A stretch of 12,500 nt of DNA from the NCBI RefSeq assembly GCF_037975245.1, contig NC_092575.1, forward strand, positions 27,994,841 through 28,007,340. Direction: 5' to 3'. Below are positions 1-7,972 of the stretch, one piece after another. Source of the stretch: Apostichopus japonicus. Taxonomy: Eukaryota; Echinodermata; Holothuroidea; Aspidochirotida; Stichopodidae. The notes under the pieces were generated by a model, which saw only the letters and a list, made by a program, of their open reading frames with translations, was not told where the DNA came from and did no database searches. Position 1 is the stretch's first letter. Each line of letters begins with the position of its first letter. Both the position numbers and the translations under genes were made by a program.

Positions 1-47
1 CTCATCTATAAATAATGGGTTAGTGCAAAGCTGTCCATATGATTCAC

Positions 48-137
48 CTGACGTTCACTGACCAATGGCTGACTCTCGTCATCATTTTCAATGCTGACAC
101 TCGCCATGGAGCCCTTGAAAGTGTCGTGAAAGATTAT
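48..137 (-). CDS. possible first coding exon of an unrecognised host gene (weak)
   Basis: This candidate rests on splice-like signals only. On the minus strand a pyrimidine-rich tract ends in an AG at 138-139. It is followed by an open stretch containing an ATG at 107-105 in a good Kozak setting (G at +4). Exactly 20 codons later comes CAG|GTGAAT, a fair donor with the intron starting at 47. The predicted 20-residue start is acidic in the middle (I-E-N-D-D-E-S) and carries an E-S-Q-P-L-V string that resembles an acidic dileucine-type sorting signal, as seen at the N-termini of some membrane proteins. The resemblance is an inference. The next exon would lie outside the window, and I recognise no family. 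A chance open frame is at least as likely. Confidence 0.2.
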
Positions 138-229
138 CTGTTGAAGTAAATGAAGAAAATCTAATAACATAATTTGAATCAAACCCAACACCAATCTCAT
201 AATCCATAGCGGAAAATAATGATTTCTCA

Positions 230-1690
230 AATTGGAATTAAAAACCCCCAGTCAAGTCGGATATTTGTTGGTAAAAACGAGGCTTACATTCACCTGACGT
301 TATCTAGAACAGTGTTTGGTTTAGTCTCCTATTTGACAACAGCCCAGGGAACTATTAGAGAAACCCTTAAAAAGAATGAAAAATATCAGGCGCCTACGTG
401 GCGATATCGCCTACTGACAAGTTGTTAAATACAGAGACAATTACTTCCTAGAAGGAACAGATCACAGCGAGACTCACACAGTAATGAGTTGAGAGTCGAG
501 AATGTAGAGACTATAGTGTCGGAGTGACCTGATACTTCTACAAACACATTTTACATGAGCGTCTGAACTATATGCTTATAGTTTTGTTCCTCTACAAATG
601 ACATCCTTGACTTATATAGCTGCAATACAAGTATTACAGGATGTTTTGATCGTTTATTTTAGTTACGAGATAATACAACATGAACAGTGGGAACATTTCT
701 CCCCGAGTGCGATGTATAATTCTACCGATAAGCATTGTTTGGAAACAATTATACATATAGGCCTGCTGTAGCCCGCTTTGGGTGAGGACTGTGGAGTCCA
801 AACAGAATTACTTCTACGTTTTGCAATATTGGAAGATGTATTCAATTTGGTAATAGGAAACACAGGTTCGATTCTGGGTCCAGCGGAACCTCAAGTGGTG
901 CACTTTCCTGAAATTCAAACATGTGGGCTGTAACACAATCGATTTGGTTGGGAACAGCACGACCCATCCGCTTAAGACTGTACCAGCATCTTCTAAAAAC
1001 GATGAATGGTGTTTTAAATCGGAATAAAGAAAATAATTACGTAAATAAACTTGAAAATGATATAACAAACCTTGAAATCGATCCGTGAACCTTTACAATC
1101 ATGTCACAATTAATGAATGTATGGAGATATTCAGTGATCTTTGAGGTAACAACCCAAACTAGTCTGTTAGACTAGTGTACATACGAACAAATCTTGTACC
1201 TGGAAAAATGCCTACAATTGCTGACTAAAGTGACATATCAAAGTACAGTTGGTGTAAAAATAAACAGGGGCGGGGGTAATTAAGACATGATATAATTATA
1301 TATGGAAGGATTGTGTTGTTAGTTCAGACAGGCACATGTTATTTTTATTTTAATTTATAGATAAATATTTACATTTCCAGGCATAATTACAATACACAAT
1401 TTTACATTACATTCACGCGAATGGTGAAACTGGACATTTAAAGTAACGTCATACATCCAAGCTCTATTTATGACGGTATGAGTATGATAAGAATATACTA
1501 TACTTGTTCGCTCCATGAATACATATAGCAACTTTGCTTAAAAATGACCATAAACCACACGCCGATAGTATATCAATATTGCATAACTTATACCGGTTAA
1601 CTGACTGAAGAAACCCGGTTTTGAGCAGCGGTTGATTCTCAAGCTCTCTTACTTCCTCTGAACGGGGCCCACGTGTACGGTAACCTCAAT
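230..1690. other. no recognisable gene; unannotated AT-rich intergenic or intronic DNA
   Basis: Short open frames here on both strands (for example 219-428 plus, 663-863 and 814-1068 minus) have no domain-like composition, no plausible splice context and no mutual support, so I treat them as chance. Small structures include a second copy of a 14-base string at 288-301 that also spans the candidate donor at 42-55, a perfect 8-bp hairpin at 1158-1176, and a CACGTG hexamer next to a GGGCCC palindrome near 1665-1675. I see no RNA gene and no mobile element signature. Confidence 0.6.
1158..1176. repeat. short perfect inverted repeat (8-bp arms, 3-base loop)
   Basis: ACTAGTCT at 1158-1165 is the exact reverse complement of AGACTAGT at 1169-1176, with a GTT spacer. 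It could form a cruciform or an RNA hairpin. No U-run or coding neighbour gives it a role, and structures this short occur by chance. Confidence 0.6.
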
Positions 1691-1693
1691 TAC

Positions 1694-1855
1694 GGGAACA
1701 CACAGTAACCCTGTCTTGTGGGAACACACAGTAACCTTGTCATGTGGGAACACACAGTGACCCTGTCATGTGGGAACACACAGTAACCCTGTCATGTGGG
1801 AACACACAGTAACCCTGTCATGTGGGAACACACAGTAACCCTGTCTTGTGGGAAC
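1694..1855 (+). repeat. 26-bp minisatellite, six full copies plus a 6-base partial copy
   Basis: Six head-to-tail units of exactly 26 bp run from 1694 to 1849 and begin with GGGAACACACAGTAACC. A partial seventh copy (GGGAAC) occupies 1850-1855. The units differ by only a few substitutions: a T for C in the second copy, GTGACC in the third, and CTTGT against CATGT at the unit ends of copies one and six. Such near-identity indicates recent expansion or homogenisation. A GGTAAC string just upstream and the partial copies at 3376-3470 belong to the same family. No coding meaning is visible, since 26 is not a multiple of three. Confidence 0.95.
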
Positions 1856-2078
1856 TTTTGACGGGTTTAACAAGTTATTAATTCACCTCTTTTTACGCAG
1901 TACAGATGACGTTCACTACACCGTTATCTCTAACCAGTCCCAGTTTTCATAAGAAAGACGTCGGAGAATTCCGTGTTCCAATATACGTGCATTGATACAT
2001 AAATGATATATCCCGGACTAATTAATTTAGATGTATAGCGGAACATCCAATATAAAATTATCGTAGTTGCATTATATT

Positions 2079-2226
2079 AACCAGAATGCAAAATGCATTG
2101 AGGTTTCAATGACTTCAGTGCACTAGACTTCTGCTTGTTCGTTCATCATTCTGCAGCTGAAGACAACATAAACCAGAATGCATTGATGTTTCGATGACTT
2201 CAATGCACTAGACTTCTGCTTGTTTG
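2079..2226 (+). repeat. direct repeat, two diverged copies (about 56-64 bp)
   Basis: Copy one (2079-2142) and copy two (2171-2226) share AACCAGAATGCA, the core GCATTGA(g/t)GTTTC(a/g)ATGACTTCA, and the tail TGCACTAGACTTCTGCTTGTT with few mismatches. Copy one has a short extra internal AATGCA duplication near 2087-2096. The copies are separated by 28 bases. It looks like a local tandem duplication that is older than the 26-bp minisatellite. I do not recognise the sequence. Confidence 0.85.
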
Positions 2227-2309
2227 TATAATCACAACTAGCTGTTACAATAACACTATGGCATGATAAACACAGGTCAGTCTACAGTACGTGGCTATAC
2301 ACACCTCCG

Positions 2310-2870
2310 CCAATACATTAGGGGTATTGTATTCAATGATATGAATCCACACACCAAGTATTAGAGGTATCCATGATTCCCATCGTTAGATATCATGTAA
2401 AAGGTTTTCAGAGTTTGACCTATAGGAGTTTTTGACCTCGCAAACAATAGGATTCTTGTACTCAATATGGCAAATCCGTATACCACGTATGCAAAGTATC
2501 CATGATTTCTACCATGAAAAATCATGTTTTGAAGGGGTTCAGGCCTCGACAAAGGATTTAAAAGTACTCGCTATTTGGCGACCGTGACTACACATCTACT
2601 CGCCAAATTTCACTCGCCACTAGGCCTATGATTGTCGTTTAAGTCAGTTCTGCAATATGAGATTGGTCCAAGCTTACCTCCTTGAGATATCGTGTTTACA
2701 AGGTTTTCACTATTTGGCCCCTGGTGACTCCAAATGACCTTTGACATTCCCACAAAACAATAGAGTTCTTCTACTCAATGTGGTACACATATGCACCAAA
2801 TATTAAATTGGTTCAAGCTTCCCTTCTTGAGATATCGTGTTTACAAGCTAGGCGCCACACACACACATAC
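2310..2870 (+). repeat. degenerate interspersed repeat built from roughly 130-145-bp modules, ending in a CA-rich tract
   Basis: The same ordered motifs recur. These are a GTTTTCA...TTTGGCC/TTTGACC block, TTTGAC(c/a)T..., CAAACAATAG followed by TTCTTGTACTCAATATGG, a stretch matching TACCA..TATGCAAA or ACCAAATATTAA, then (T/C)CAAGCTT, and GAGATATCGTGTTTACAAG. Module starts are visible near 2405, 2536 (interrupted) and 2704, and the last module ends near 2850, followed by CACACACACATACAGACATG at 2856-2875. From memory this architecture resembles a non-autonomous interspersed repeat seen in marine invertebrate genomes, but I cannot name the family. It has no credible coding frame. Open frames at 2361-2552 minus and 2778-3096 plus fall in the repeat or its flank and are rejected. 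Confidence 0.65.
2573..2608. repeat. 9-bp inverted repeat inside a local insertion in the modular repeat
   Basis: ATTTGGCGA at 2573-2581 is the exact reverse complement of TCGCCAAAT at 2600-2608, with an 18-base spacer. ACTCGCCA strings recur at 2598-2605 and 2612-2619. It lies where the modular repeat loses its usual order (about 2550-2645), which suggests a small inserted sequence. No target-site duplication was found. Confidence 0.5.
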
Positions 2871-2879
2871 AGACATGTT

Positions 2880-3375
2880 TGTGTTTCATTCAGACCGAGG
2901 ACACCATTGTATTTTCCATTGTTCAAATCCACGTACCCTAAACTTAACAATACCCCAAAAAATAGAATTCTTCCGAGGACGTGGTGATTCTTTAGAAATC
3001 ACAACCGAGGACCTGGAATTCTTTTGTTCAAGTTCTCGGTCGGATAGAAAAACAAACGCACGCATACACACACTCTCCGCCTGCATGAATGCATAGGTTA
3101 CGATTATCATCGAAACCAAAAACACTTGTTGTCGAGCGTAAATTCGAGATGAGAATACCAACGTGAAAACAACTCCTCTTTTTGGCAAAAAAATCTTTCC
3201 TAACGGTTGAGTCAAACAAACCCGGGTCAAGGGTTCATTGCTATTTTCATTTGTCCGAGCGTAATGATAAATGAACCATTTCGTATAAAACGACAATGAC
3301 TGATATTCCAATGTTGGATAAATTTCCAAAATTGAGAACAAATCGAAATTTCTAGATATATGATAAAGTCACTAT
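2880..3375. other. no supported gene; short repeated CCGAGGAC motifs
   Basis: The octamer CCGAGGAC occurs three times (about 2896, 2972, 3005) in otherwise unrelated context. A 151-codon minus-strand open frame (2886-3341) spans the stretch. Its translation has no domain, an odd mix of aromatic and basic residues, no splice support, and runs into repeat DNA at its 3' end, so I do not call it a gene. CA-rich low-complexity sequence is present near 3055-3075. Confidence 0.5.
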
Positions 3376-3470
3376 ACAAACACACAGTAACCCTGTTTTG
3401 TGGGAACACACAGTAACCCAAAATGTAATGCGGAAGTGCACACTTACGCTGGAACACAAAGTAACCTGTT
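3376..3470 (+). repeat. second, diverged locus of the 26-bp minisatellite
   Basis: At 3379-3416 there are about one and a half consecutive units in the 26-bp phase (ACACACAGTAACCCTGT, then TTTGTGGGAACACACAGTAACCC). After a 35-base interruption comes a third partial unit, GGAACACAAAGTAACCTGTT, at 3451-3470. Orientation matches the main array at 1694-1855, about 1.5 kb upstream. It is either a relic of a longer array split by insertion or a copy carried inside a dispersed element. Confidence 0.85.
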
Positions 3471-5100
3471 AACGATTGGAGGTCCGGCGTTTCTCCGTCG
3501 TGCACGAAGCTTTAAGCGAAGGAACTCGGCCAAAATATACCCGATTCTTTTATACTGACTTGGTGTAGGTCACGCATTCCGACCCGGTACTCGGTCTGAC
3601 CATAGGATAAAGGGTTGAATACCTCTCTAGTTATTATTGGAATGAGAGTACGTTCAATGTTAATACATATACAAATTACGGTGATCGGTAAGAATAGACT
3701 GTGTTAATTTTTCAGCGGTTCATCAACGGTCTGTTTGCAAACTGGAAAGAGGAAATTACCACTCTGTTGTCAGGTGACGGAAGATAATACTTGCAAAGAA
3801 AATATCATGACCGCGTGACAGTTATTATTTATAGCTCATAATCAAAATAATGTGTGGCGGAGCAGAATGGATGAAGGAACGAAATGCTCAATTTAGTAAA
3901 CGAAATTTCAAAATATCGGGAACGAGTCTTTCTCTCAGCAAAGAGAAAGAATGATGAAATAAAGATGAAGAGAATGTTACAACTTGAAAACGAATGTGCG
4001 TGTTTATTGTTTGAAGGACTACGAGAATACTAAATAAATAAGATGTTTTCGAGAGTTGATATCTTGATTTTTCATGACTTTTGCGTCCTGGATATATGCA
4101 TGCGAAAGACATATTTTTACTCCCAACCTTTATCACCTTAATTTGATATTTACTAGATTAACTTATCATTTCAAACAGCTTGCGCTGATTTAGGTCACCT
4201 TTAGATCACATACCAACCGAGTTTTCAAGCCGACTATTTATCTTCAAGTTTCTATCAGATCACTTGATCTATATCACCGATAATAATAATAATAATTATT
4301 ATAATACCGGCGGTCTCAATGCGCTTTGCCTCTAAGCACCATCTCCAACACAAAAATATGTTTGGGTTCCTGTGATATAGCCTATAGCGTGAAATGAAAA
4401 GTCATCAATATGGGTGCTAATTGAACCATAACTCTCCAATTCCTACAGCAAATGGGGACAAATATTTGCTTTGCCCCCCCTCAAACCACGAAGGCTGACC
4501 ACTCGCCTGGTCTACCCATACACAGAAAGAACCTGGGTAGGAACGATACGTTATACATTTATGGTTTTACCACTTGTTCCTATTTCAATAGTATATAGTT
4601 ATATGGATGCTCTAGTTGACTGTTTCTTTCATTCCTTTTTGCATTTCATAATGAAAATGTACTAGAGTGAACAACTCGCTACAATAGATACTTAATTAAC
4701 TTTTCTTTTTTAATAGGAAGGAGGCCTCAATGCAACGGGTAAGGTTATCTGAAGAACATTTGATTAGTCACTGTATATTTAAAGCATGTGCGTTATTTTA
4801 TTTTATTTCTCGATGCTACATGATGTTAAAATCCTAAGCTAGATAACTATCCACTGTTAACTATCAGTTTAATTATAATGAAGGAAAAGTCGATAAATTT
4901 AACGCCCTCCAATTTACTGTTTGTAAGTTATCGGTTATCAATAGTGACTTAAAAACATGACTGAGTGATAAAATATGTCGAATTGAAAGTAATTCATAAA
5001 TTTCATACTAATTTACAAGTTAATGTGGTGGAAACAATTTCAATTAATGTATTAACTCATGGAATAAAGGAATAGGCTATGAGACGTATATTGCAATTGT
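3471..5100. other. no recognisable gene; AT-rich unique-looking DNA with a (TAA)n run
   Basis: I see no domain-bearing frame, RNA gene or mobile element terminus here. Short frames at 3888-4136 (minus) and 4471-4665 (plus) have no supporting context. A short (TAA)n/(ATT)n microsatellite lies at 4280-4306, directly followed by CCGGCGGTCTCAATGCGCTTT. That G+C-richer edge could be the end of a degraded repeat, but I could not find a partner end. Confidence 0.6.
4280..4306 (+). repeat. (TAA)n / (ATT)n trinucleotide microsatellite
   Basis: About five TAA/AAT units run into ATTATTATAAT, giving a short imperfect palindromic trinucleotide run. Confidence 0.8.
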
Positions 5101-5105
5101 TTAAA

Positions 5106-5172
5106 CAATTTTTCTCCTGATTAGCTAGCTCAATAATGACAATTTTTCTCCGGATTAGCAGGCTCGACAATA
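5106..5172 (+). repeat. 34-bp tandem duplication, two copies
   Basis: Copy one (5106-5139) and copy two (5140-5172) both read CAATTTTTCTCC(t/g)GATTAGC, then (t/a)(a)GCTC(a/g)A(t/c)AAT, with only a few substitutions and one length difference. It is a simple two-copy tandem duplication with no visible coding role. Confidence 0.8.
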
Positions 5173-5608
5173 TTAGATTACTTTAATCTGTATGGGATTA
5201 GTTCAGTCTAGAGAGGCTCAAACGTTCCTGACGCGATGAGGTATGTTTACGTAGATGTCATTACCAGCCGGGAATAGCACGAGGTTGGGTAATTCAGATA
5301 AGTATAATCAGTTAGGGATTAATTCCTTGGGCCACTGATTCATTCACACTTTGAAATTGTGAAACCCATCGATACATCATCACCGTCCATGGCACATTCG
5401 GGGACCCGTCTTGTAAAACAGCTACAAGAGTTAGAGCAACAGCTGTTAAAATAGTAACACACCTACGGACAGAATGTAGATCAAACAAACCCAACAATTG
5501 TTCCAGTCAAACCAACTCCGATACCTAACGTAACTTATATCAACCACGTCCTTGGCACTTGTCCTATGGCGGGCCATCAGTCTAAAATCATGGGGAATCG
5601 ACTTATAC
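5173..5608. other. no supported gene; overlapping hydrophobic minus-strand frames
   Basis: Two overlapping minus-strand frames (5312-5497 and 5446-5631) contain hydrophobic runs (for example C-W-V-C-L-I-Y-I-L-S and A-V-A-L-T-L-V-A-V-L). Neither has an ATG in good context: the 5497 start is a TTG codon, and the other frame begins inside the satellite. One AG acceptor-like site precedes the A-V-A-L-T-L run, but no matching donor or neighbouring exon is visible. I judge these to be chance frames with low certainty. Confidence 0.4.
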
Positions 5609-6175
5609 CGATTTAAATCGACATATACCAACTTGCTTCGAATTATACCAGTTTCCAGCAGCTTAAATTGACTTCTACCGATTTAAATCGACATATACCA
5701 GTTTAATTCTACATATCATCAATTTTAATCAACATACACCAGTTTAATTCTACATATCATCGATTTAAATAGACATCTACCAGTTTTATTCGATGATATG
5801 TTGAATTAAATCGACATACACCAATTTAATTCGACTTGTACCGATTTAAATCGACATATACCAGTTTAATTCTACATATCATCGATTTAAATCGACATAT
5901 ACCAGTTTAATTCTACATATCATCGATTTAAATCGACATATACCAGTTTAATTCTACATATCATCGATTTAAATCGACATACACCAGTTTAATTCTACAT
6001 ATCATCGATTTAAATAGACATCTACCAGTTTTATTCGATGATATGTTGAATTAAATCGACATACACCAATTTAATTCGACTTGTACCAGTTTAAATCGAC
6101 ATATACCGATTTCTATCTACATATACCAATTTAAGTAGATGATATGTAAAATAAATCGGTATATGTCAAATTTAA
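5609..6175. repeat. AT-rich satellite, 41-bp unit, 245-bp higher-order repeat with inverted segments
   Basis: The unit opens with the palindrome CGATTTAAATCG, continues ACATATACCAG, then TTTAATTCTACATATCAT. Unit starts at 5842, 5883, 5924, 5965 and 6006 are exactly 41 bp apart, as are 5679, 5720 and 5761. Each unit is itself two related halves of about 20-21 bp. A 111-bp stretch is identical at 5732-5842 and 5977-6087, giving a higher-order period of 245 bp (81 + 4 x 41). Within each higher-order unit a half-unit is inverted (GATGATATGTTGAATTAAAT, near 5791 and 6036). After about 6125 the array continues mainly in inverted orientation. The array ends where a LINE remnant begins. Confidence 0.95.
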
Positions 6176-6183
6176 AACGACAT

Positions 6184-6199
6184 CTGACTGACTGACTTA
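6184..6199 (-). repeat. short (GTCA)n tail at the 3' end of the antisense LINE remnant
   Basis: On the minus strand the final TAA stop of the remnant (6199-6197) runs straight into GTCAGTCAGTCAG. RTE-type LINEs are known for very short 3' UTRs followed by a short tandem tail, so this probably marks the 3' terminus of that element. It joins the 41-bp satellite almost directly. Confidence 0.6.
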
Positions 6200-6637
6200 G
6201 GTGCGTTGGACGCTGTGTCCCTTTGCTTTTTGGCGAGTAATCCTCCTCTAATCTGTTCTATCTGCTGCGCAGCTTTCAACAGCTTGGGTTGTCATACCTA
6301 GGTCTCTCTGGATTAGGTCCTTTCATCTTGAAGGTGGTCGTCCTGGAGGTCTTGGCTTGCTGAAGTCATTCTTGAATGCTTGGTATGGAAGCCGATGCTT
6401 CGGCATCCTAAAGACCTAGCCGGCCCATTTCAGGCGTTTCTTGCAGATTGCAGCATTGATGGTAGTTGTGACATTCAGCCTTTGTCTGATGGTGTCGTTC
6501 CGCACTTTATCTAGGATGGAAACACCCAGTATTGGTCTGAGACATCTCATTTCAGAGACGGTCCGTGCCTCTACCAGTAACTTTCCTCACCGTAGAGTTA
6601 AGTCCATGACTCGAATCACTACATTACTTCCATACAG
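6197..6637 (-). pseudogene. C-terminal remnant of a non-LTR retrotransposon polyprotein (RTE-like), antisense
   Basis: Read on the minus strand, one frame of 147 codons from 6637 to the TAA at 6197 shows the well-known end of many LINE reverse transcriptases in order. First is an L-Y-G-S string, then M-R-C-L-R-P-I-L-G-V-S with D-K-V-R-N-D-x-I-R-Q-R-L, then K-R-L-K-W-A-G followed by R-M-P. Next are P-G-R-P, K-D-L-I-Q-R-D-L-G, and a final A-D-R-T-D region. Four internal stops break it: TGA after L-T-L-R (about 6589-6587), TAG at the His/Gln position of W-A-G-H-V, TGA where family members have the Trp of R-W-K-D, and TAG where they have Trp after A-D-R. No frameshift is visible, only transition-type changes. 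Endonuclease and RT catalytic parts are absent, so this is a 5'-truncated or eroded copy. Assignment to RTE rather than another clade is inferred from the short tail and the C-terminal pattern. Confidence 0.85.
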
Positions 6638-7009
6638 GTTAAAAGATATCCTAAACTTTTTCGAGTCACGTTATGAATCGACTCATAACGTCTCATTGCA
6701 GCATTGCGAAGAAAGCTGTTTTGAGGGTGCACCACAGTAAAACGCTCGTTCAAAACCGACGCTAAATGTTTTGAGACTGCGCACAACAGTTCACGTGAAA
6801 TGGTAGTAATGGCGTAATTTCAAAACTTGTCAGACCTTTTTATTTTTTGGTAATATTCTTTCTGCCAGGGTGTGTGGTGGGGGATCGTGGAGGGAGGGGG
6901 TGGGTGGGTGTGCGGATGGAACACCTCATTTTGTTGTACTGGTAGCGTCAGTCAGTGTCTTATTATGATACTGGCGCTGCACAGTGAGACATCCTGTTAG
7001 AAAAACTCG
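6638..7009. other. spacer between two LINEs: hairpin, G-rich tract, possible LINE 5' UTR
   Basis: This stretch may contain further eroded sequence of the antisense remnant near 6638-6740 and the 5' UTR of the plus-strand LINE towards its end, but neither boundary can be fixed. It includes a perfect 8-bp inverted repeat (CGTTATGA at 6669-6676 against TCATAACG at 6683-6690) and the G-rich tract described separately. A plus-strand frame at 6441-6740 is the shadow of the antisense remnant. Confidence 0.5.
6892..6908 (+). other. G-quadruplex consensus in a G-rich tract (6868-6910)
   Basis: The plus strand reads GGGAGGGGGTGGGTGGG: four runs of three or more G separated by single bases. This is the arrangement known to favour very stable parallel quadruplexes. 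Additional GG and GGGGG runs flank it from 6868. It lies about 120 bases upstream of the LINE start codon, on the sense strand of that LINE. It may therefore sit in the element's 5' UTR or promoter, but the element's 5' end is not defined. Confidence 0.75.
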
Positions 7010-7030
7010 GTGTTCAACTCACATTTTATC

Positions 7031-7258
7031 ATGGATATTTGTCGTTTTAATATTTTATTTGGTGGTAGGTGTTGTTATATGTTCAAAATGGTGTATTTTG
7101 TGCTCTTTATGGTGCTTTTGACTCTACCTGGAGCCTTTTTAAATGATTTTGGCCTTATATCGAGGCTTTCTTACAGCGCTACTGAACTCATACGGCTACA
7201 GCCTAAGCGGATGCTTAGGCCATTTGATTACGACTATTACCCAAAGGACGAAGCGTAA
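7031..7258 (+). pseudogene. N-terminal leader of the LINE polyprotein, hydrophobic with a 2A-like position
   Basis: The first ATG (7031) has A at -3 and G at +4, a strong Kozak context. The frame then shows a hydrophobic run at about residues 18-32 (M-V-Y-F-V-L-F-M-V-L-L-T-L-P-G). Next comes F-L-N-D-F-G-L, and shortly after it the S-Y-S-x-x-E-L-I-R-L string that in related elements follows the leader. In many CR1/L2 elements, including sea urchin ones, this position holds a hydrophobic stretch ending in a 2A-type N-P-G-P. Here the N, G and neighbouring residues are partly recognisable but the essential N-P-G-P is gone. The frame stops at 7256-7258. The family reading continues one base over at about 7235-7258 with a basic stretch (T-K-R-K-R-G-R-K), so a one-base frameshift is inferred. 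Confidence 0.7.
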
Positions 7259-7972
7259 AAGAGGTAGGAAATGTGGAGTACGAGCTCGTTTAAGACGTGT
7301 AAGGCATAACACCCCTCTACCCTTGATTATACTTGGGAACGTTAGATCCCTTCAGAATAAAATTGACGAACTTTCAATCTCAACGCGAGGTAAGCATGCA
7401 TGTTCCGTGAATCCAATGTCATGTGTTTTACTGAGAGGTGGCTTAACCCAAACATACCCGACAGTGCAGTTGACATTGATAATTTTACTCTTATCAGGGC
7501 GGATATTTTCCACAACTCCGGAAAATCTAAGGGAGGTGGTGTTTGTCTTTATTTTAATAATAACTGGTGCAATAATTACGTTGTAAAGGAGAAGTTCTGC
7601 TGTGAGGATATTGAATTAATGACCGTCGGAGTGCGGCCATTTTACCTTCCCCGGGAATTTAACCAGTTGTTCATCACTGTTGTTTATGTTCACCCGAAGG
7701 CGAATAATAGTAGAGCGATTGAAGCCCTCTATGATAGAATCCAGAATATCAACACATTAAATCCTGAAGCTGTACAACTTATAATGGGAGATTTCAATAA
7801 ATGTGACTTTAGTTATCCTAACTTTGTACAGTACATTGACAAATGTACAGGAAGGAATGCTATCCTAGATAAATGTTTTGGCAACGCTAAAACTCAATTC
7901 AAGGTCAAACTCTGCTCACCCCTTGAGAATTCCGATCACAATACCATATACTTACTTCCACTTTACAGATAG
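7236..7972 (+). pseudogene. LINE AP-type endonuclease domain (frameshifted)
   Basis: This domain nicks target DNA to prime reverse transcription. A basic stretch and L-P-L-I-I-L-G-N-V-R-S-L-Q-N-K-I-D-E-L sit in one frame (about 7240-7395), giving the first catalytic Asn. The reading then shifts to the frame starting near 7400, which carries C-F-T-E-R-W-L (catalytic Glu; relatives have E-T-W-L), K-S-K-G-G-G-V-C, R-P-F-Y-L-P-R-E-F and V-V-Y-V-H-P-K-A-N. G-D-F-N follows at 7787-7798, then I-L-D-K, and S-D-H at 7931-7939. All expected catalytic residues are therefore present once the frame change at about 7385-7400 is allowed for. This frame change compensates the upstream one. A TAG stop at 7970-7972 closes the domain in frame, immediately before an ATG. 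Confidence 0.9.

Noticed and set aside
860-885. tRNA B-box-like GGTTCGATTC, possible tRNA or tRNA-derived SINE
   Set aside because: No A box at the right distance upstream, and the T-arm stem does not pair properly.
2886-3341. 151-codon minus-strand open frame
   Set aside because: It is the longest frame outside the LINE, but its translation has no domain, signal or repeat logic, it overlaps low-complexity and repeat edges, and other frames across the same DNA are similarly open.
3227-3505. 92-codon minus-strand open frame
   Set aside because: It runs across the diverged 26-bp minisatellite copies and overlaps the previous frame; no family resemblance.
5312-5631. Two overlapping hydrophobic minus-strand frames resembling membrane segments
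   Set aside because: There is no ATG in good context, no consistent pair of splice sites, and one frame starts inside the satellite; hydrophobic strings are common in AT-rich chance frames.
5609-6175. CRISPR-like array
   Set aside because: The 41-bp units are contiguous and homologous throughout, with no unique spacers, and the genome is eukaryotic in character.
6441-6740. Plus-strand 99-codon frame
   Set aside because: The reverse strand of the same DNA encodes recognisable LINE C-terminal motifs; the plus-strand frame is a shadow.
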